Below, one piece after another: positions 44,086-56,220 of a stretch of DNA of 64,000 nucleotides; the first letter of the stretch is position 1, and each line of letters begins with the position of its first letter. The stretch comes from Xenopus tropicalis (lineage: Eukaryota > Chordata > Amphibia > Anura > Pipidae), in the NCBI RefSeq assembly GCF_000004195.4, contig NC_030677.2:112431036-112495035 (forward strand), written 5' to 3'. The position numbers were made by a program, and so were the translations under genes. The notes under the pieces were generated by a model, which saw only the letters and a program-made list of their open reading frames with translations, was not told where the DNA came from and ran no database searches.

Positions 44086-45644
44086 ATTTAATAGGCAATA
44101 TGGTCTGTTGGCTTTAGAACATGACAGCAGTACTGGAGCATTTGTATAGCCACAATACCCCATGGCTGACCCAGGTTAGTAAATCTAGCCCTCTCTATAG
44201 ATTGCATGTCTTGTCACACCTTCTCCCTATAACTCTTCTGTGTTATATCTTGTCTTTTCAGGAGAAAGTTACCATCAATTCTATCACAATGTTGCTTAAT
44301 AGATGGTCTTTTGTACAGTAATGCTCTCTCATATTTTACAAATTCGGAAATGAAACTACTTTTTTTTTCCATGACTTGGGTTATCCCATAAACACACACT
44401 TGCAGAATTTTGATGTTAAGGTGATGCAGAAAATAACCTTTTTATGGAAACTTTCTATTTTTAGTGCCTGCTGTTTTAAAGTGGGGTGGGGGGGGGGGGT
44501 GGCGGGGTGTTGGCTGATGCAAGAAGACACAGAAGAGTCTGTGTAATAAGTGTATGGGGTGTGTGAGCTGACGATTCTTTTCCTCTCGCACATCCATGCT
44601 GCTAGTACCCGTCCAGACAGAGTGTTTGTGCTGGAGTCAAACTGGAGTTGGCAGTGCTGTGTAATGCAGACCTGGGAAAGGGGAGGGTGGCCGACACATC
44701 TGTCTGTGTATATGTAAGAGTCTTTAGAAAACTGAAATGTATACAAGGAATCGTTATTAACCTGACAGAACCAATTAGCAACAGACATACATAGCAAGTA
44801 TTATATAAATAGTAAGTCCCATGGTATGAATATGCTACATAGGACCGCTGTGTATAATGAAATGTCCCAAAAGGCCAACATTACGTTAAACTTGCCACTT
44901 ATGGAGCTACACTTTACAGCCATTCCTTTTTTGCCGTAAAGTAAAGTAGCAAGGTCAGAAACTTGAGCTGATCTAAGTTTAAGTTAATTCTTCACCAAAA
45001 AGAGAGGGTAATTTTTTTTAACTCCAACAGCATCTCTCATTGTCTGTTGCTTTCCTCAAAGTTGAAATTTACAGTCCCCGGTAAACACTATGGATATTGA
45101 TGTATGCATTGCATAAGTCAGTATAAAATAAATTATATTTTTATTCTTTCCCATATTTCTTTTTCTAGTTCTTTAAAGGGGAATACTTTCCCCGTGACCA
45201 AAGTCACATGTGCAAACCTCAAAAAAGCAAAGTTTAAAATGTGATCTCAGATCCAGATTGGCATATTAATATTAAGCAGATCTCAGCAGACCAGAATCAG
45301 ATCCTGTTTCTTAAAGGGATACATAAATGTTATGCATGTTATGGAATGTCTTTCAACATCTGATGAGTGGATGCTATCTGCTCAATGGCCATCATGGGTT
45401 ACTAGCCCTGGAGCGAACTTTCCACCTGATATACCTCTCTAGTATTTGCTTTTAATAAGTATCCCCTTTAGGCCTGATATGGGATCCCACATGAAAACTT
45501 TGTCTCATCAGTTTGCGCTTTCTGGGGCAGGCTCCTTATTCCTCACACTCTGACAGATGGTAACTGTATTTTCACAGCTGTTTAGACCAGTGGCAGAACT
45601 AGAAGTTACTGGGCCCCACAACAAAATCATTTTCAATCCATTAT
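44086..45644. other. intergenic; G-run at 44481-44510
   Basis: A G-rich run (gtggggtgggggggggggtg type) at 44481-44510. The 138-codon minus-strand ORF at 44381-44797 has no recognisable domain. No gene supported. Confidence 0.4.
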
Positions 45645-45860
45645 AAAGACGCTTTTAAAAGGTAACTTTTAGTATGTTACAGAATGCTTACTTAAATCTT
45701 TTCAGTTGGTCATTTTTTCTTTATAGTTTTTACTTATTTGCCCTGCCTTTCTGCCTCTTTCTAGACTTCAAATGGGGGTCACTGACCCCAGGTGCCAAAA
45801 AAACTTTTGCTTTGTAAAGCTACAATTTTATTGTTACTTTTTATTGCATAGCACTTTATA
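45645..45860. mobile_element. MITE, 'ttaacttttagtatg' family, copy 3
   Basis: taacttttagtatgttacag, ttttcagttggtcatttt, tcaaatgggggtcactgacc and gctacaattttattgttact are blocks shared with 63806-64000. Confidence 0.65.
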
Positions 45861-46265
45861 ATATTTTGGCATTTTTATGAATACATCATTATACCAATGG
45901 GCGCTTTTGACATTTTAGTGTGCTGATATTACACATGCAAATAACATTAATCAAGCCAGAGAAAAAGTGCACTACACTGAGCAGCCTGATCCCTGGAGAA
46001 ATCACAGCGTGTGCATCAGGGCTTCTTGGGGGACCTGATGATGTCACTGCGCCTGTGCACAAAGAACTGCATTGAATGCTCACTGTACATGTGCAGTTCT
46101 AGCTTGGATGGGAAAATTTTATATAATTAGGGGAATATCAGATCAAGACAGCAGGCTGGTGGATGGAGATCTAAGGCTAGTGCTCACCCCCCACATGTGC
46201 ATTGCAGTCGTGGGGGGGTCATTGTGGACAGAGAAGTAGACCTGCTCTAATCAGCATCTCCCTGC

Positions 46266-46480
46266 ACTGACAGTCAAAGCTTCTCCCTGCATGCAGCTAC
46301 ATAGTGCACACAGGCAGAAGCTTTGATTGTCAGCACAGAGCAGGACAGAGGGCAGTGGCGGAAATAACGGGGCCCTCTGGATGCTCACACTGGTGCACAT
46401 TTGGCACAAAAAAATTTCCAAGGTGGGGGGGCACGCTGCCCAGCACCCAGTCCCAGGGATGACTAGTTACGTTACTGCGA
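46266..46480. mobile_element. inverted repeat plus 'cagtggcgtaac' MITE copy
   Basis: ctgacagtcaaagcttct (about 46267-46284) pairs with gaagctttgattgtcag (about 46318-46334). Immediately after, agtggcggaaataacgg ... gactagttacgttactgc (46353-46480) is a family member with inverted ends. Confidence 0.5.
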
Positions 46481-49400
46481 GAGGGGGTGGCAGCAGCCCC
46501 AGAATCACTACTGCTATAACACTACCATTCTACTTGATGTTATACCTTTGGATGGAAACTAAATTGCAGACATCCCAGTTCCAAAATACTTCTTTGTAGG
46601 CCCACAGTTAAAAGGGTTTTTGAATGCGCTGAACTGCAAATGCTGTTTTCTAACACACACAATAAAGCAAATATCTGAAAATCCTGTTATAGGGATAAAT
46701 GTTGCTATAATACACTTACACAGGGAGGTTATTGCTCACTAACCATAAGGCAATGTATTGTTTTTGAGGCTGTTATCCTATAAAGGTGCATTAAAGAACA
46801 GTGTGCATGTTAAAGAGAACAAAGTATCCTTTCCCTCTGAAAGAGAATTATAATTAAGAGTAAATAGGTTTTCCAAATAAGAGACTTGAAACCCAAACTT
46901 CAGAGGAGTTTAGGGTGAGTTGAAATTATTCTGTGTTTATATCTGGCAGTGAATGGTTCATTTTTAACATTCCAGACTTTAATTTGAGCCTCTGCAAAAA
47001 GCCACAGAAATCCAGATATACCCAAGCCTGGAACAGGCCTTCTCTTTTATATGGAGCCCGGGAAAATAGAGGGGGGGCAAGCGTCGGAGTGGGGGGACGG
47101 AGCTTAAACCTGTGATGTTTTTATACCACGTAGAAACCACAATGTTGCGCTCTCTGTGTCTGTGAACCAAGCTGTCCCAGCTGCAAAAATACTCAGTGTT
47201 CAGGAAAACACAAGTCTTGTTTTATTCCAGCTTTGAAAGCAGGACTTACACTGTCTCCTTGAAATATCATACAGTTGAAAAAGAAGGGAAAAATACTGGC
47301 AAAAGCAGCCATTCTTAACCTTACATACGAGAAAACATTCCAGCAATGGAAATGAATGGCCAATTTATTTTTATTAGTCTTGTGCTAAACCCACAATGCA
47401 GGCTGTTAAGGAATGCTGCATTCCCAATGCTCTTTATTGTTTAATACATGCGCACTTGGGGAAAGCTGAGGGGCAGATCAGTAAACCCAATTACCACCTG
47501 CCTTGAAGAAATGTTTCTTCTGGGGTTTCCTTGGTGTGCTGTGCCTTAACACACAACTGAATTTTATCCAGTGCATTACACGCTAATGCCATTATTTATG
47601 CTATGGAAGTTTTGCTATTATCATGAAAACTTATGCCACAACTTGTGTGATTTAGTGGTAGCCTGTGACGTTGCATTGTGGGTAAAAAACTTGGCAATTT
47701 ACATCAGATTTAGCACACAGTTGCCTTTCTAAATGAGCCTTTAGGGTGAAGACACACGGAGCTATGAGTAGCAGCTACTTATCACAACTACTAAAATAGA
47801 CAATGCTGATCATTTACTGATTTCTGTCTCTATATGTGTTTTACCAGAGGCAATTCTCACTATTGTCTATGGCAGGGTATTTTCTGGCATTTAGTAGCTC
47901 CATGTGTCCTCAACCATATATTTGTATATTAGTAAAAGGAGAAAAATATAGGTCATATTGGTCTATTATAAACAAGCAAACATCACAGATTTACTTACTG
48001 GGGGTGCACTGTGTCTATCTTTTGTACTTTTTCAACAAAGAAATTTGGTCCTAGGAGCTTAGGGGTATGACCTTGCACAGCTAAGATTGTGGCAGAATGT
48101 AACTCTGGTGCTAGGGCTACGTGTAAGTGTCTTGTGTAAGGGAAAATTTTGCAGCCCTTCTTAACTTTCAGCTTCTGAGTACTTAAAATGGCAGGGTCTA
48201 TTTTAAATCCCTGCCTGGACCTGCTTGTACCCTAGGTTGCCATCATAGCTCCGTCCCTGTGATGTCAGTGAGCTGCCCCCCGCGAAGTCGCTGCTCCGCC
48301 CAGTGAAGTCACGCCCCACCTCCCTGCCTGGAGTTTCCATGCAGGAGAGGTGGCAACCCTATTGTACTCATTAGACATTTTAATGTGTATATACTAGATT
48401 TTTGCACATAAAGCTGTACCACTTACAACAAATAAGGTCCTTATTAAAAGGATTAATGATGTGTATGTAATATCTGTCTTCTTCCTGTTTGCAGGAAAAC
48501 TCTGCTTCTTTCCTTGTCACTTGCCCATAACAGTCTGTGGCCCCATCATCTTTGAATAAGCTCTAAAACTAGGACATCACCTCTGCCTGAACTTCTCCCT
48601 GACCATTCTCGTCTACAGCAACATTAAGTTCTCCACAAATATTCCCTGGCCTTCCTCTCCAGGCATTCCATACTGCATATTCCCAAGTTCCCTCAGCAGA
48701 CGCGGCTTCACATCTCTGGCCTCAATTTGGAGAAAGAACACACATACTCTTTGGCTCCGAAACACAAGTTGAATGAGTCCCGTTAAAAAACCGCCTTGCT
48801 GGGCACGCGATTAAAAGCCATGTTTGCTTGCTCTGCCCCTTTAATTAACTTCAACTCTTTCTCTCATTTCTTAAAGGGGACTTTTGTTCGGCAGGGGAAG
48901 AAAATATCCCTCTATTAAATAACACAACACAGATCTCTCTGCATCAGAACAGAAAACAAAACCCACTGTATGTAATTCTGTGCATGGAAAATTGTGAGAG
49001 CGTTGGGATTTGAAACCTGAGCCTAAAATCAGGAGATGATGAGGAGAGGAGGTGGAGCTGCATGTTCAAGGGTGGAGTTGCATTTCATAAGTTAACCTTA
49101 AAATCCTCTTATTTCTATTAATGGATAAAATCTACCACTGTTTTGAACATGTTTTTCTAAAGTCTCTGTGCATTTTACATTTTAACTAATAATGTTGAAA
49201 ACAATTGACTATATTTGGTGCAAATGTGAATTGTATATTTTAGGCTGTAAATTGCTTGGGATATTTTTATCATGATTCCCTTAATCTGTAGGTTCTGGAA
49301 CAGTCAGGCTGGCAGTTTTCAGAAACTCAAGGTGGACAATGTGACAGGTGAGGTGGGGAACAAACAGACTGGAATGGACAATGTTTTATAGAAAACTAAG

Positions 49401-50146
49401 ATTTTCTGTCAGGGGTTTGACAGAATCTCATGGCAGTGTGAGTGTGACAAGAAAGACAGTCTCAGGCTCACACTACAAAAGGGCTCACATGGCCTTTGGG
49501 TCACATACAACTTCTGTATGACCATGATGTATAGCGCGCATGCGCACGCGGATTTTCTGACACCTAAAAGATTTAAAAAAAAAACCAAAAAAAAAACCTA
49601 CTCCTTTGAAGCGGGATGAAAAACACCCTGGGTCTCTATCCAAATTTGAGGCTGTAGCGATAAACTGCATCTTGATTGATAGTCCTGCTTGTAGTTTATC
49701 CAATCAGAGCACAGCTATCGTTACAGACAGTCAAATACACCAATCAGGTGCAGAAGTAGTGTGGGCTGCGTATACTTTACAGACTGAAGGCTTTGGCCGA
49801 AGTGAAACTGGAAAATGAGGTGACGATTTTACTCCTTTCCAATTGGGAATATTAGAAGCAACTTCCATTTCATTCGGACAGGTACAAAATAAATTTTGAG
49901 GACTGAGGGTCGTATATAGCAAACGTTTCACAAGTTGGAGTAAAAATTGGATTAGTCCATTCCCTTGCACATGAATTTACATTTTCCTTTTTTTTTTTTG
50001 TTTTCTGTAATATTTTTTTGTTTTTACTTTTTCATTGTTTTGTGTTAGTGTAGATGGAGGCCTTGTAAAAGTGAATTACTCTGATAAATATGCTGAGGGT
50101 TTTGTACTTGCCATTGATGTTTTTTTTGATGGTATTACAGATAAAG
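46481..50146. other. intergenic, mostly unassigned
   Basis: No supported gene. A GC-rich patch at 47040-47105 and a denser mixed-composition stretch at 48480-48960 could be regulatory, but no motif set decides it. 47470-47745 has diverged MITE-like ends (gggcagatcagtaaaccc / aaatgagcctttaggg). Confidence 0.35.
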
Positions 50147-50162
50147 TTGGTACCTTGTTTTT

Positions 50163-50657
50163 TTTTGTCTCCCTTTATTTATACGTTTTTCAACAATGAG
50201 ATGACAACAAATAGAAATGGAAAAACAAACAAAAAATGTAGTTATAACGATATAAAAGTAAAAGAGAACATAATAGGTAGCAATACCATAAATACTGTTA
50301 TGTGATTTGAGTGAAGTTATTTAAATAACATCAATAGCTCTTAGTTGCTGAGAATGACATCTGTTATAGATGGGATTTTGATTTGTGTAGAGGTATGTGA
50401 ATAATATGTAAGAGGCGCTTCCTTATTTGTATTTCAGTTCAGGCTGTAGGTATAACTTTGTCTTTTTTGTAGTTATCCCATTTTGCCCAAATATCATAAT
50501 GGGTATATAGTGTGTAGTCCAACCAAGCTGATAGATAAGACATGTTTGGTGCAGTTGTAACAGTGAAAGAGCGGGGGCAATCCAGTTGAGAGCAATTACC
50601 CATCTAGCAGCTGCTAAGATCTGTGATAGTAGGGATTTACAATCTTGTGATATCTTC
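50163..50657 (-). mobile_element. 5'-truncated LINE-like retroposon with 16-bp target duplication
   Basis: The 16-bp sequence ttggtaccttgttttt occurs at 50147-50162 and again at 50658-50673. The insert starts with a T-run, the complement of a poly(A) tail, so the element is on the minus strand and truncated at its 5' end, about 495 bp. Long target duplication plus poly(A) is the signature of L1-type target-primed integration. Some minus-strand sequence could be decayed LINE coding but no motif is secure. Confidence 0.75.
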
Positions 50658-50887
50658 TTGGTACCTTGTTTTTAAGGGGTTATTATAATTGAATTATCAT
50701 TTTTTACCTAGGATTTATCCAAACCCAAATTTTATAAAGTGCTCCTCCTTATGTCAGGATTCACTGTCTCCCACTGTATGTAATGTGCCACTACCCATTG
50801 TTTCTTATTTCATATATAATGCCTTGTGTGAGCATTTTAAGTTGAAAAACAAAGCACCCCAACTGCACTTCTGCATGGTTCCCAGTG

Positions 50888-51085
50888 TCCCAGTGGCGTA
50901 ACCTCAGGTGGGGGGTGTTGGTTTCCAACTGCACCCGGGCCGCACCCCTTGAGGCCTACCAAAGATGCAGTGGCTTCTCATGGTACGTTAAAATGCACAG
51001 ATTCAGAGGATATTGTGCCCACATGCAGAGGGGAGAGGGCCCAGGTATACTTCCTGTCCCCAGGGCCAGTCAACACTAGTTACCC
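50888..51085. mobile_element. MITE, 'cagtggcgtaac' family, copy
   Basis: Left ccagtggcgtaacctcagg; right actagttaccccactgg, its inverted form. The interior carries a cagtggcttctcatgg block. Confidence 0.65.
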
Positions 51086-51429
51086 CACTGGTGGTTCCCA
51101 TTACAGTCAGTCAGAGGTGCAAGTGGTAGTACTAGGGGGATGTCACTTTAGAAACAAGCAGAGAATCAGCTACATCTTACATTAGCTTGAAGTCAGCCAG
51201 TGTACGACCATTTTTAGCTTCTCCAAACCAAAAAAAAACCCTCTGCCTATGCACATGCGCATAATTCATCAGTCTCCTGGCTTGCTCATTATGTGCATCT
51301 GACATGTGGTGGATGCGACTCCCAAGCTTACATCACATGCATGTGCATAATGAGCAAGTTGTGGCACTCCTCTTTATGTGCATTTGTGTGACCCAACATG
51401 GCCAACCACATGTTATGGGCTCTATTAGC

Positions 51430-51788
51430 TCTATTACCTATGAATACCTGTGGCAACACATGAAACGCGTCAGGTCTGTATCCTTGAATAAAGCTTTTTG
51501 AAGTTTTACAACCGCTGTCCTGGAGTCCGTTGAGTGCATGCCGGAGATGTTTCTACGCCTGATTTGAGGTTGTGTTTTCCCTTGCTGCGGGTCTAGGGCA
51601 TTGCACCCGGGCCACTGAGAGGAAGCGGTGAATGTATATCTAAGCGCTCAAAACTGTACGTAGTATATTAATTGCACTAACATGAATACTGAATATCTAC
51701 AGAGCGAGGTTCGGGGCATAAGCACCTGGACCTGTAGTCTAATTTGGTGAGCATTTGGCTCGTTATAAGAAACCATTACATTTAAGCT
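51430..51788 (+). mobile_element. Penelope-type terminal repeat with hammerhead-like motif
   Basis: gaaacgcgtcaggtctgtat (51462-51481) is followed by ccttgaataaagctttttg and, further on, cggggcataagcacctggac (about 51713-51732), which corresponds to 17886-17903. The same GAAACGCGTC block occurs at 11933-11942 (minus) and, altered, in the palindrome at 17545-17850. No coding region is attached. Confidence 0.55.
51436..51475 (+). ncRNA. hammerhead-ribozyme-like fold (degenerate)
   Basis: Visible pairing: stem I ACCU (51436-51439) with AGGU (51472-51475); stem II UGUG (51449-51452) with CACA (51457-51460) closing a GCAA loop; then GAAACGCGUC (51462-51471), with a self-complementary CGCG as a minimal stem III before the UC cleavage position. 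The upstream conserved box is AUGAAUA, not CUGANGA, so self-cleavage is doubtful in this copy. Hammerheads with very short stem III are established in Penelope-like elements. Confidence 0.4.
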
Positions 51789-51790
51789 TA

Positions 51791-52510
51791 CCGTATATAC
51801 TCGAGTATAAGCCGATCCGAATATAAGCCGAGGTACCTAATTTTACCTAAGAAAACTGGAAAAACTTATTGACTCGAGTATAAGCCTAGGGTGGGAAATG
51901 CAGCCGCTACTGCTAAGTTTCAATAATCAAATAAATAATAGATAACTTTAGGAAAAGAAAAATGCTACAGCAGCAGACAAAAGCAAGTTTGGGAAGGCTA
52001 AGGAAGCTGCCATACTAATTATCAAGTACTTGCCATCCTGCTGTGTGCGCTCCCCTGTGTACATTCCCCAAGCTGACTAGCAACCACTATGAGTGCTGTG
52101 CCCATAAATGCCTACAAAATGCCCCAAGATAGCCATAGCTTCATACAGGAACATAACAGAGCTTAACAGTGGACCCCAGTGTACAAGTCCCACCACAGTA
52201 GTACAATACTAGTTACTAGGGCAAAATAATTCTTGATGCTGGACTGCAGTAATTGTGCAATGCAAATGTATTACAATGTATCTCCTGCACGGCTTACTAC
52301 AGATTGCAGTCCACGGCTGACAGTCCACTGGCTCGTTGTGCAGGGGGGGTGCTCGTTGCGCCCCCCACCCCCCATGGACAGACGTGCACATCGCACATCC
52401 ATCTGACCAAACGAGCCGTGGACATCCATATACTCGAGTATAATCCGAGGGTTACTTTTTCAGCACATTTTTAGTGCTGAAAAACTCGGCTTATACTCGA
52501 GTATATACAG
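51791..52510. mobile_element. DNA transposon with CTCGAG-containing termini (720 bp)
   Basis: Left end ccgtatatactcgagtataa and right end, read inverted, ctgtatatactcgagtataa continue matching into gccga (about 24 of 25 bp). TA flanks both sides (51789-51790 and 52511-52512), consistent with a Tc1/mariner-type or other TA-targeting element. The motif actcgagtataagcc/atcc recurs internally at about 51872 and 52433, and tcagcac...gtgctga forms a hairpin near 52460-52480. No transposase is encoded. Confidence 0.8.
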
Positions 52511-52817
52511 TAAGTTTATAGTTCACCACTACACAAGTATATAAGTGAATAGGAACGACTGGGAGCCTCCAGACAAACAGAGTGATGGGCTCTATTAGCC
52601 CTAACCTTTGGTGGGGGAAACAGATTAGGCGTGATAGGTGCCCTTTAACATAAATCCATCTCCTAGTTCAGAGAGAACAACTCTCTGCACTAAAGCAATG
52701 CAGCCCCACCTCAACCCTCTCCAACGCACAAGAAATAAGCAAGGGGGAGAAGGGAGTTTGCACTGGGGCAGCAGCAGCCCAAGAAACACTCCTGATCAGC
52801 ACATAATCTAGCTGTGC

Positions 52818-52997
52818 TCAGTGGCATAACTATAAGATACTGGACCCCTTAGCTAAATCATTTTAGGCCCCCTATTTGGGAATAGGACATTTTGCTTTAA
52901 TCTATTTTGAAGCAGTTTATTAGTCAGTGCCCCACTAGTCCTCATATACCTCTGGTTTCCCCCAAGCAGTGGCAGCTTGTTATGCCCCTGGATGTGC
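52818..52997. mobile_element. MITE, 'cagtggcgtaac' family, copy
   Basis: Left cagtggcataactataag; right gcttgttatgcccctgg. The interior ccccctatttggga and cagtgccccactag are typical of the family. Confidence 0.5.
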
Positions 52998-54527
52998 TTT
53001 CAAACCTTGTGATGTGCTATCAAACCTTGTAACTTTCAAAAATGTGACTTCTATCCCAGAATTCCTTCTGTTTTGCATACAAAAGTGTTAAAGCTTAAAT
53101 AGCAACTGGTTTTCACTTAGCCCCACTGGCTTGTGATGTAATATTTTGTTTTGTCCTGTGTTTGCTCTTTACATTGTTACATTTCTCTCAGGACACCATG
53201 CTTCTTTAGGTGCAGTGAAACAGGTAGTTCGATACAGATTTACACCGACCCCCATTTAAAGAAAAAAACCCACGATATGTCATATATTTATGAATTTAAA
53301 CAAAGTATGGAAACTTTTAGTGGGCTAGATGAGAAGTTAAATATTACAGCATACTCTTGTATTTTACCATTTCTGTGCTTTTAAACCAGTTCTCTACCTC
53401 CTTGGCCTTTGCTTGCATATGAAACAGACCCATTGATAGTTCCTCTTTCTTGAAATCCAGGTACAAATCTTTTGAGTTAATGCAGAATTTCCTGCCCTTT
53501 CATACCGCGGTCGGCCGCTTAGCCAGGTTGCGAGTGGAATGCATATAATGAATGGTTTATACAGATTGCTAAATATCTCCACATGTTTCGCTCTGTTTTT
53601 TTCTTACAGGAATTTTACACAAATATTATTTTTCTGTCCTGTCTTGTACATTCTATCATTCTGCCCTGTTCAGTGCTCCGGAAAGCAGAAACACAAGAGA
53701 AATGCTGAGTTCCAGCTTCCAGAGGATTTGATTATTTGCAAGTTTTTCTGCCTTTCTCGGCTCATATGCGTGAATCATTCATTAATCCACTGAATACACA
53801 AATATTTACTAGATAAGAGCTTGTTTGCATTACCATATCTGTTATATCTTAAGTATGACATTTTTGGAGCATACAGAATGTAGGTCACGCAAGGGGATCG
53901 ATACACATCTACTGTGCCAGATACTCAATGACGTTTTGCCAAAGAGGGCCTCCCTTCCTCAGGTAATGAAAGAAGTGACTGGCACTAAAGGAGCCAAGTG
54001 GCAAACATGTAGTATGCACCAGCTCTTTCTTATAGACTAGGAGCTTTTCAGAGTGTTCTTTGTTCCAGGCCCCCTTTGAGGTTCAAACTAAGTTGTTTCC
54101 CTCCTGTTTCAGTAACGCTCCTGTTTCAGTAGTTTAACCATTATTTCATAAATATCCAGGGCAGGAAATAAAAGTGTTCCCTTTAAATCTCACCCTAACT
54201 GACCTTTAGTATTGCCTTTGAAGTTTATCTTAAAGTGCAACTTGGAATTGGAATTGTCCTAAATAGCTCTCAACCTAGGCTCCCCTAGCCACTGCTTGTA
54301 GTTTGCCCTTAGGGGGTCAGCCTCACAGTTTGGAGCCCATCACCCTTAATTGAATGGGACTAATTTTACTATAAGACATAGACAGCATAATCACAGTGAT
54401 GAGATGAACAAATCTTATAATAAATGGAACTATAATAAAAACTATGTCCTTTCATTATTTTGTGGTTAAGTTGGGTTGACTGTGGCACAGTCTGGTTATT
54501 CCCATACTTACTACTGGAAGGAGCCTA
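52998..54527. other. intergenic, nothing recognised
   Basis: No supported gene or clear repeat. Confidence 0.4.
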
Positions 54528-54928
54528 GGGGGCTGATTTACTAAGACACGAATTCGAATCCGAATTCGTGTCGAAGCGGCGGCCGAAACTTTCAGACTTA
54601 GCATGATTTTGGAAGCCTCCCATAGGACTCAATGGCACCCTGCAGCTCCAACCTGGCCCAAGAAAAGTCACCATACTGAAGCTTGAATGAATCCGAACGC
54701 TACGAAAAAATCGCAACATTTTGCGCAACTTTCGGAATGGCTACGAAAAAGGCGCGACTTTTCGCGCAAGTTTTAACGCTACGAAAAAATCGCCAGATTT
54801 TACGCAACATTCGGATGGCAACGAAAAAGTTGCGATAGTTTTCCGAAAAAATCGCCAAATACTGATCATTACGAAAAAAACGCAATCGGACGCATTCGGC
54901 CGGTTCGTGAGTAAGTAAATGGGCCCCC
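54528..54928. mobile_element. MITE with one copy of the 52-bp module
   Basis: Left gggggctgatttactaag; right gtaagtaaatgggccccc. Near the left end gacacgaattcgaatccg and its inverse form a hairpin. Segment 54610-54672 (ggaagcctcccataggactc..., ctgcagctccaacctggccc) is one inverted copy of the unit expanded at 2049-2620. The rest is tacgaaaaaatcgc-type short repeats. Confidence 0.75.
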
Positions 54929-55169
54929 AGGTGCGCTCCCTAAAGCAACTAAAAGCATTTTTTCATGGTTTCGTGGCACAGTTCTGTTTTAAAGTGACCC
55001 CATTCTGTCCAGTTATCCCTCTCTCTTTATAGTGACCTGGGATATTTTAGCTTCTGATTGACAAAAGCCCTAGTCTTGGCCTAAAACAGCAAATGAGTTT
55101 TGCAACTAGGGTTGCTACTTTATCTCTTAACTTTTTTTATCGTGGCATCAAGTATAACTATATCCTATG

Positions 55170-55240
55170 TTTTTTATTTTATATATTATATATTTATATA
55201 TATAATATTTTATATATTATTTTTATTATATATAGGGTTG
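55170..55240. repeat. AT-rich microsatellite
   Basis: Irregular (TATAT)n tract, almost pure A/T. Confidence 0.8.
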
Positions 55241-55908
55241 TAACAGACAAGCACCCACTTCCTATAGGGCAGCTTTTAACAATAATGACTGCACAGTAGT
55301 GCTAATGGCCAGCTAAAACCAAGTTGTTTAATGTATCAGACCACAACTGAAGTTATGGGGTTTCATCCGTCATCTCTCTTTGTTATTTTTGGAGAAGGGG
55401 AGGTTTGTCAGCTTAAGAAACAGGTTGCATGCTTCTGTCATTGGGGTCAGAGGGGCACACGTGTGAAAAGACTGATATTGTCAGTGGCACTTTGCTTGTT
55501 CGTGACCCTAGCACGGACGGCACTTCCAGCAATTGTCATTCCAGACATCAGCTTTAATGTGCAGTTGTTTTAAGAGGGAGCAGAAGAAAGAAAAGAGCTT
55601 TGTCCTTCCAGACGTAAAACACATTTAAGGAACAAATTCCCATTGCGATAAACAAAATATGAAACTGGGAATCTTGGAGCTTCTCTGTGTTGTCTGTGTA
55701 ATATCCCATATTCTGAGCAGTAAGCTTTTAGTAATGCAATTCATTATTTAAATGCCATTGGGAAGCTTTTTCATTGTTTGACCATGCCACCTCCAAGCCT
55801 TTAAGCAGTATTAAAATTGATTTGTAGGATCCCTAAAATAATGGGTCTATCTTCAGCTGCTATTTTAGAATGGGAATATGCAACTGGCAACACTTTAGCT
55901 TTTTTTCC
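55241..55908. other. intergenic, nothing recognised
   Basis: No supported gene. Confidence 0.4.
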
Positions 55909-56220
55909 CAGTACAGTTATTGGACCTATTATACAGAATGCTCGGGACCTTGTGGTTTCCAGAAAAGAGATCTTTCCGTAATTTGGATCTCCATACCTTA
56001 AGACTACTAAAAAATCATTTAAACATGAAATAACCCCAATGGGATTGTTTTGTCTCCAATAAGGATTAATTATATCTTAGTTGGGATCAAGTACAAGGTA
56101 CTGTTTTTTACTACAGAGAAAAAGAAAATTCATTTTAAAAATTAGAATTATTTGCTTATAGTGGAGTCTATGGAAGATAGCCTTTCCGTAATTCAGAGCT
56201 TTCTGGCTAACTACTAGGGA
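55909..56220. mobile_element. MITE, 'tacaggtat' family, copy 4
   Basis: cagttattggacctattata, cagaatgctcgggaccttg, gagatctttccgtaatttgg and, on the inverted right side, ccgtaattcagagctttctg. Same order as 4496-4797. Confidence 0.75.

Noticed and set aside
44381..44797. 138-codon minus-strand ORF
   Set aside because: Crosses a G-run and shows no domain; length is within chance for 64 kb on six frames.
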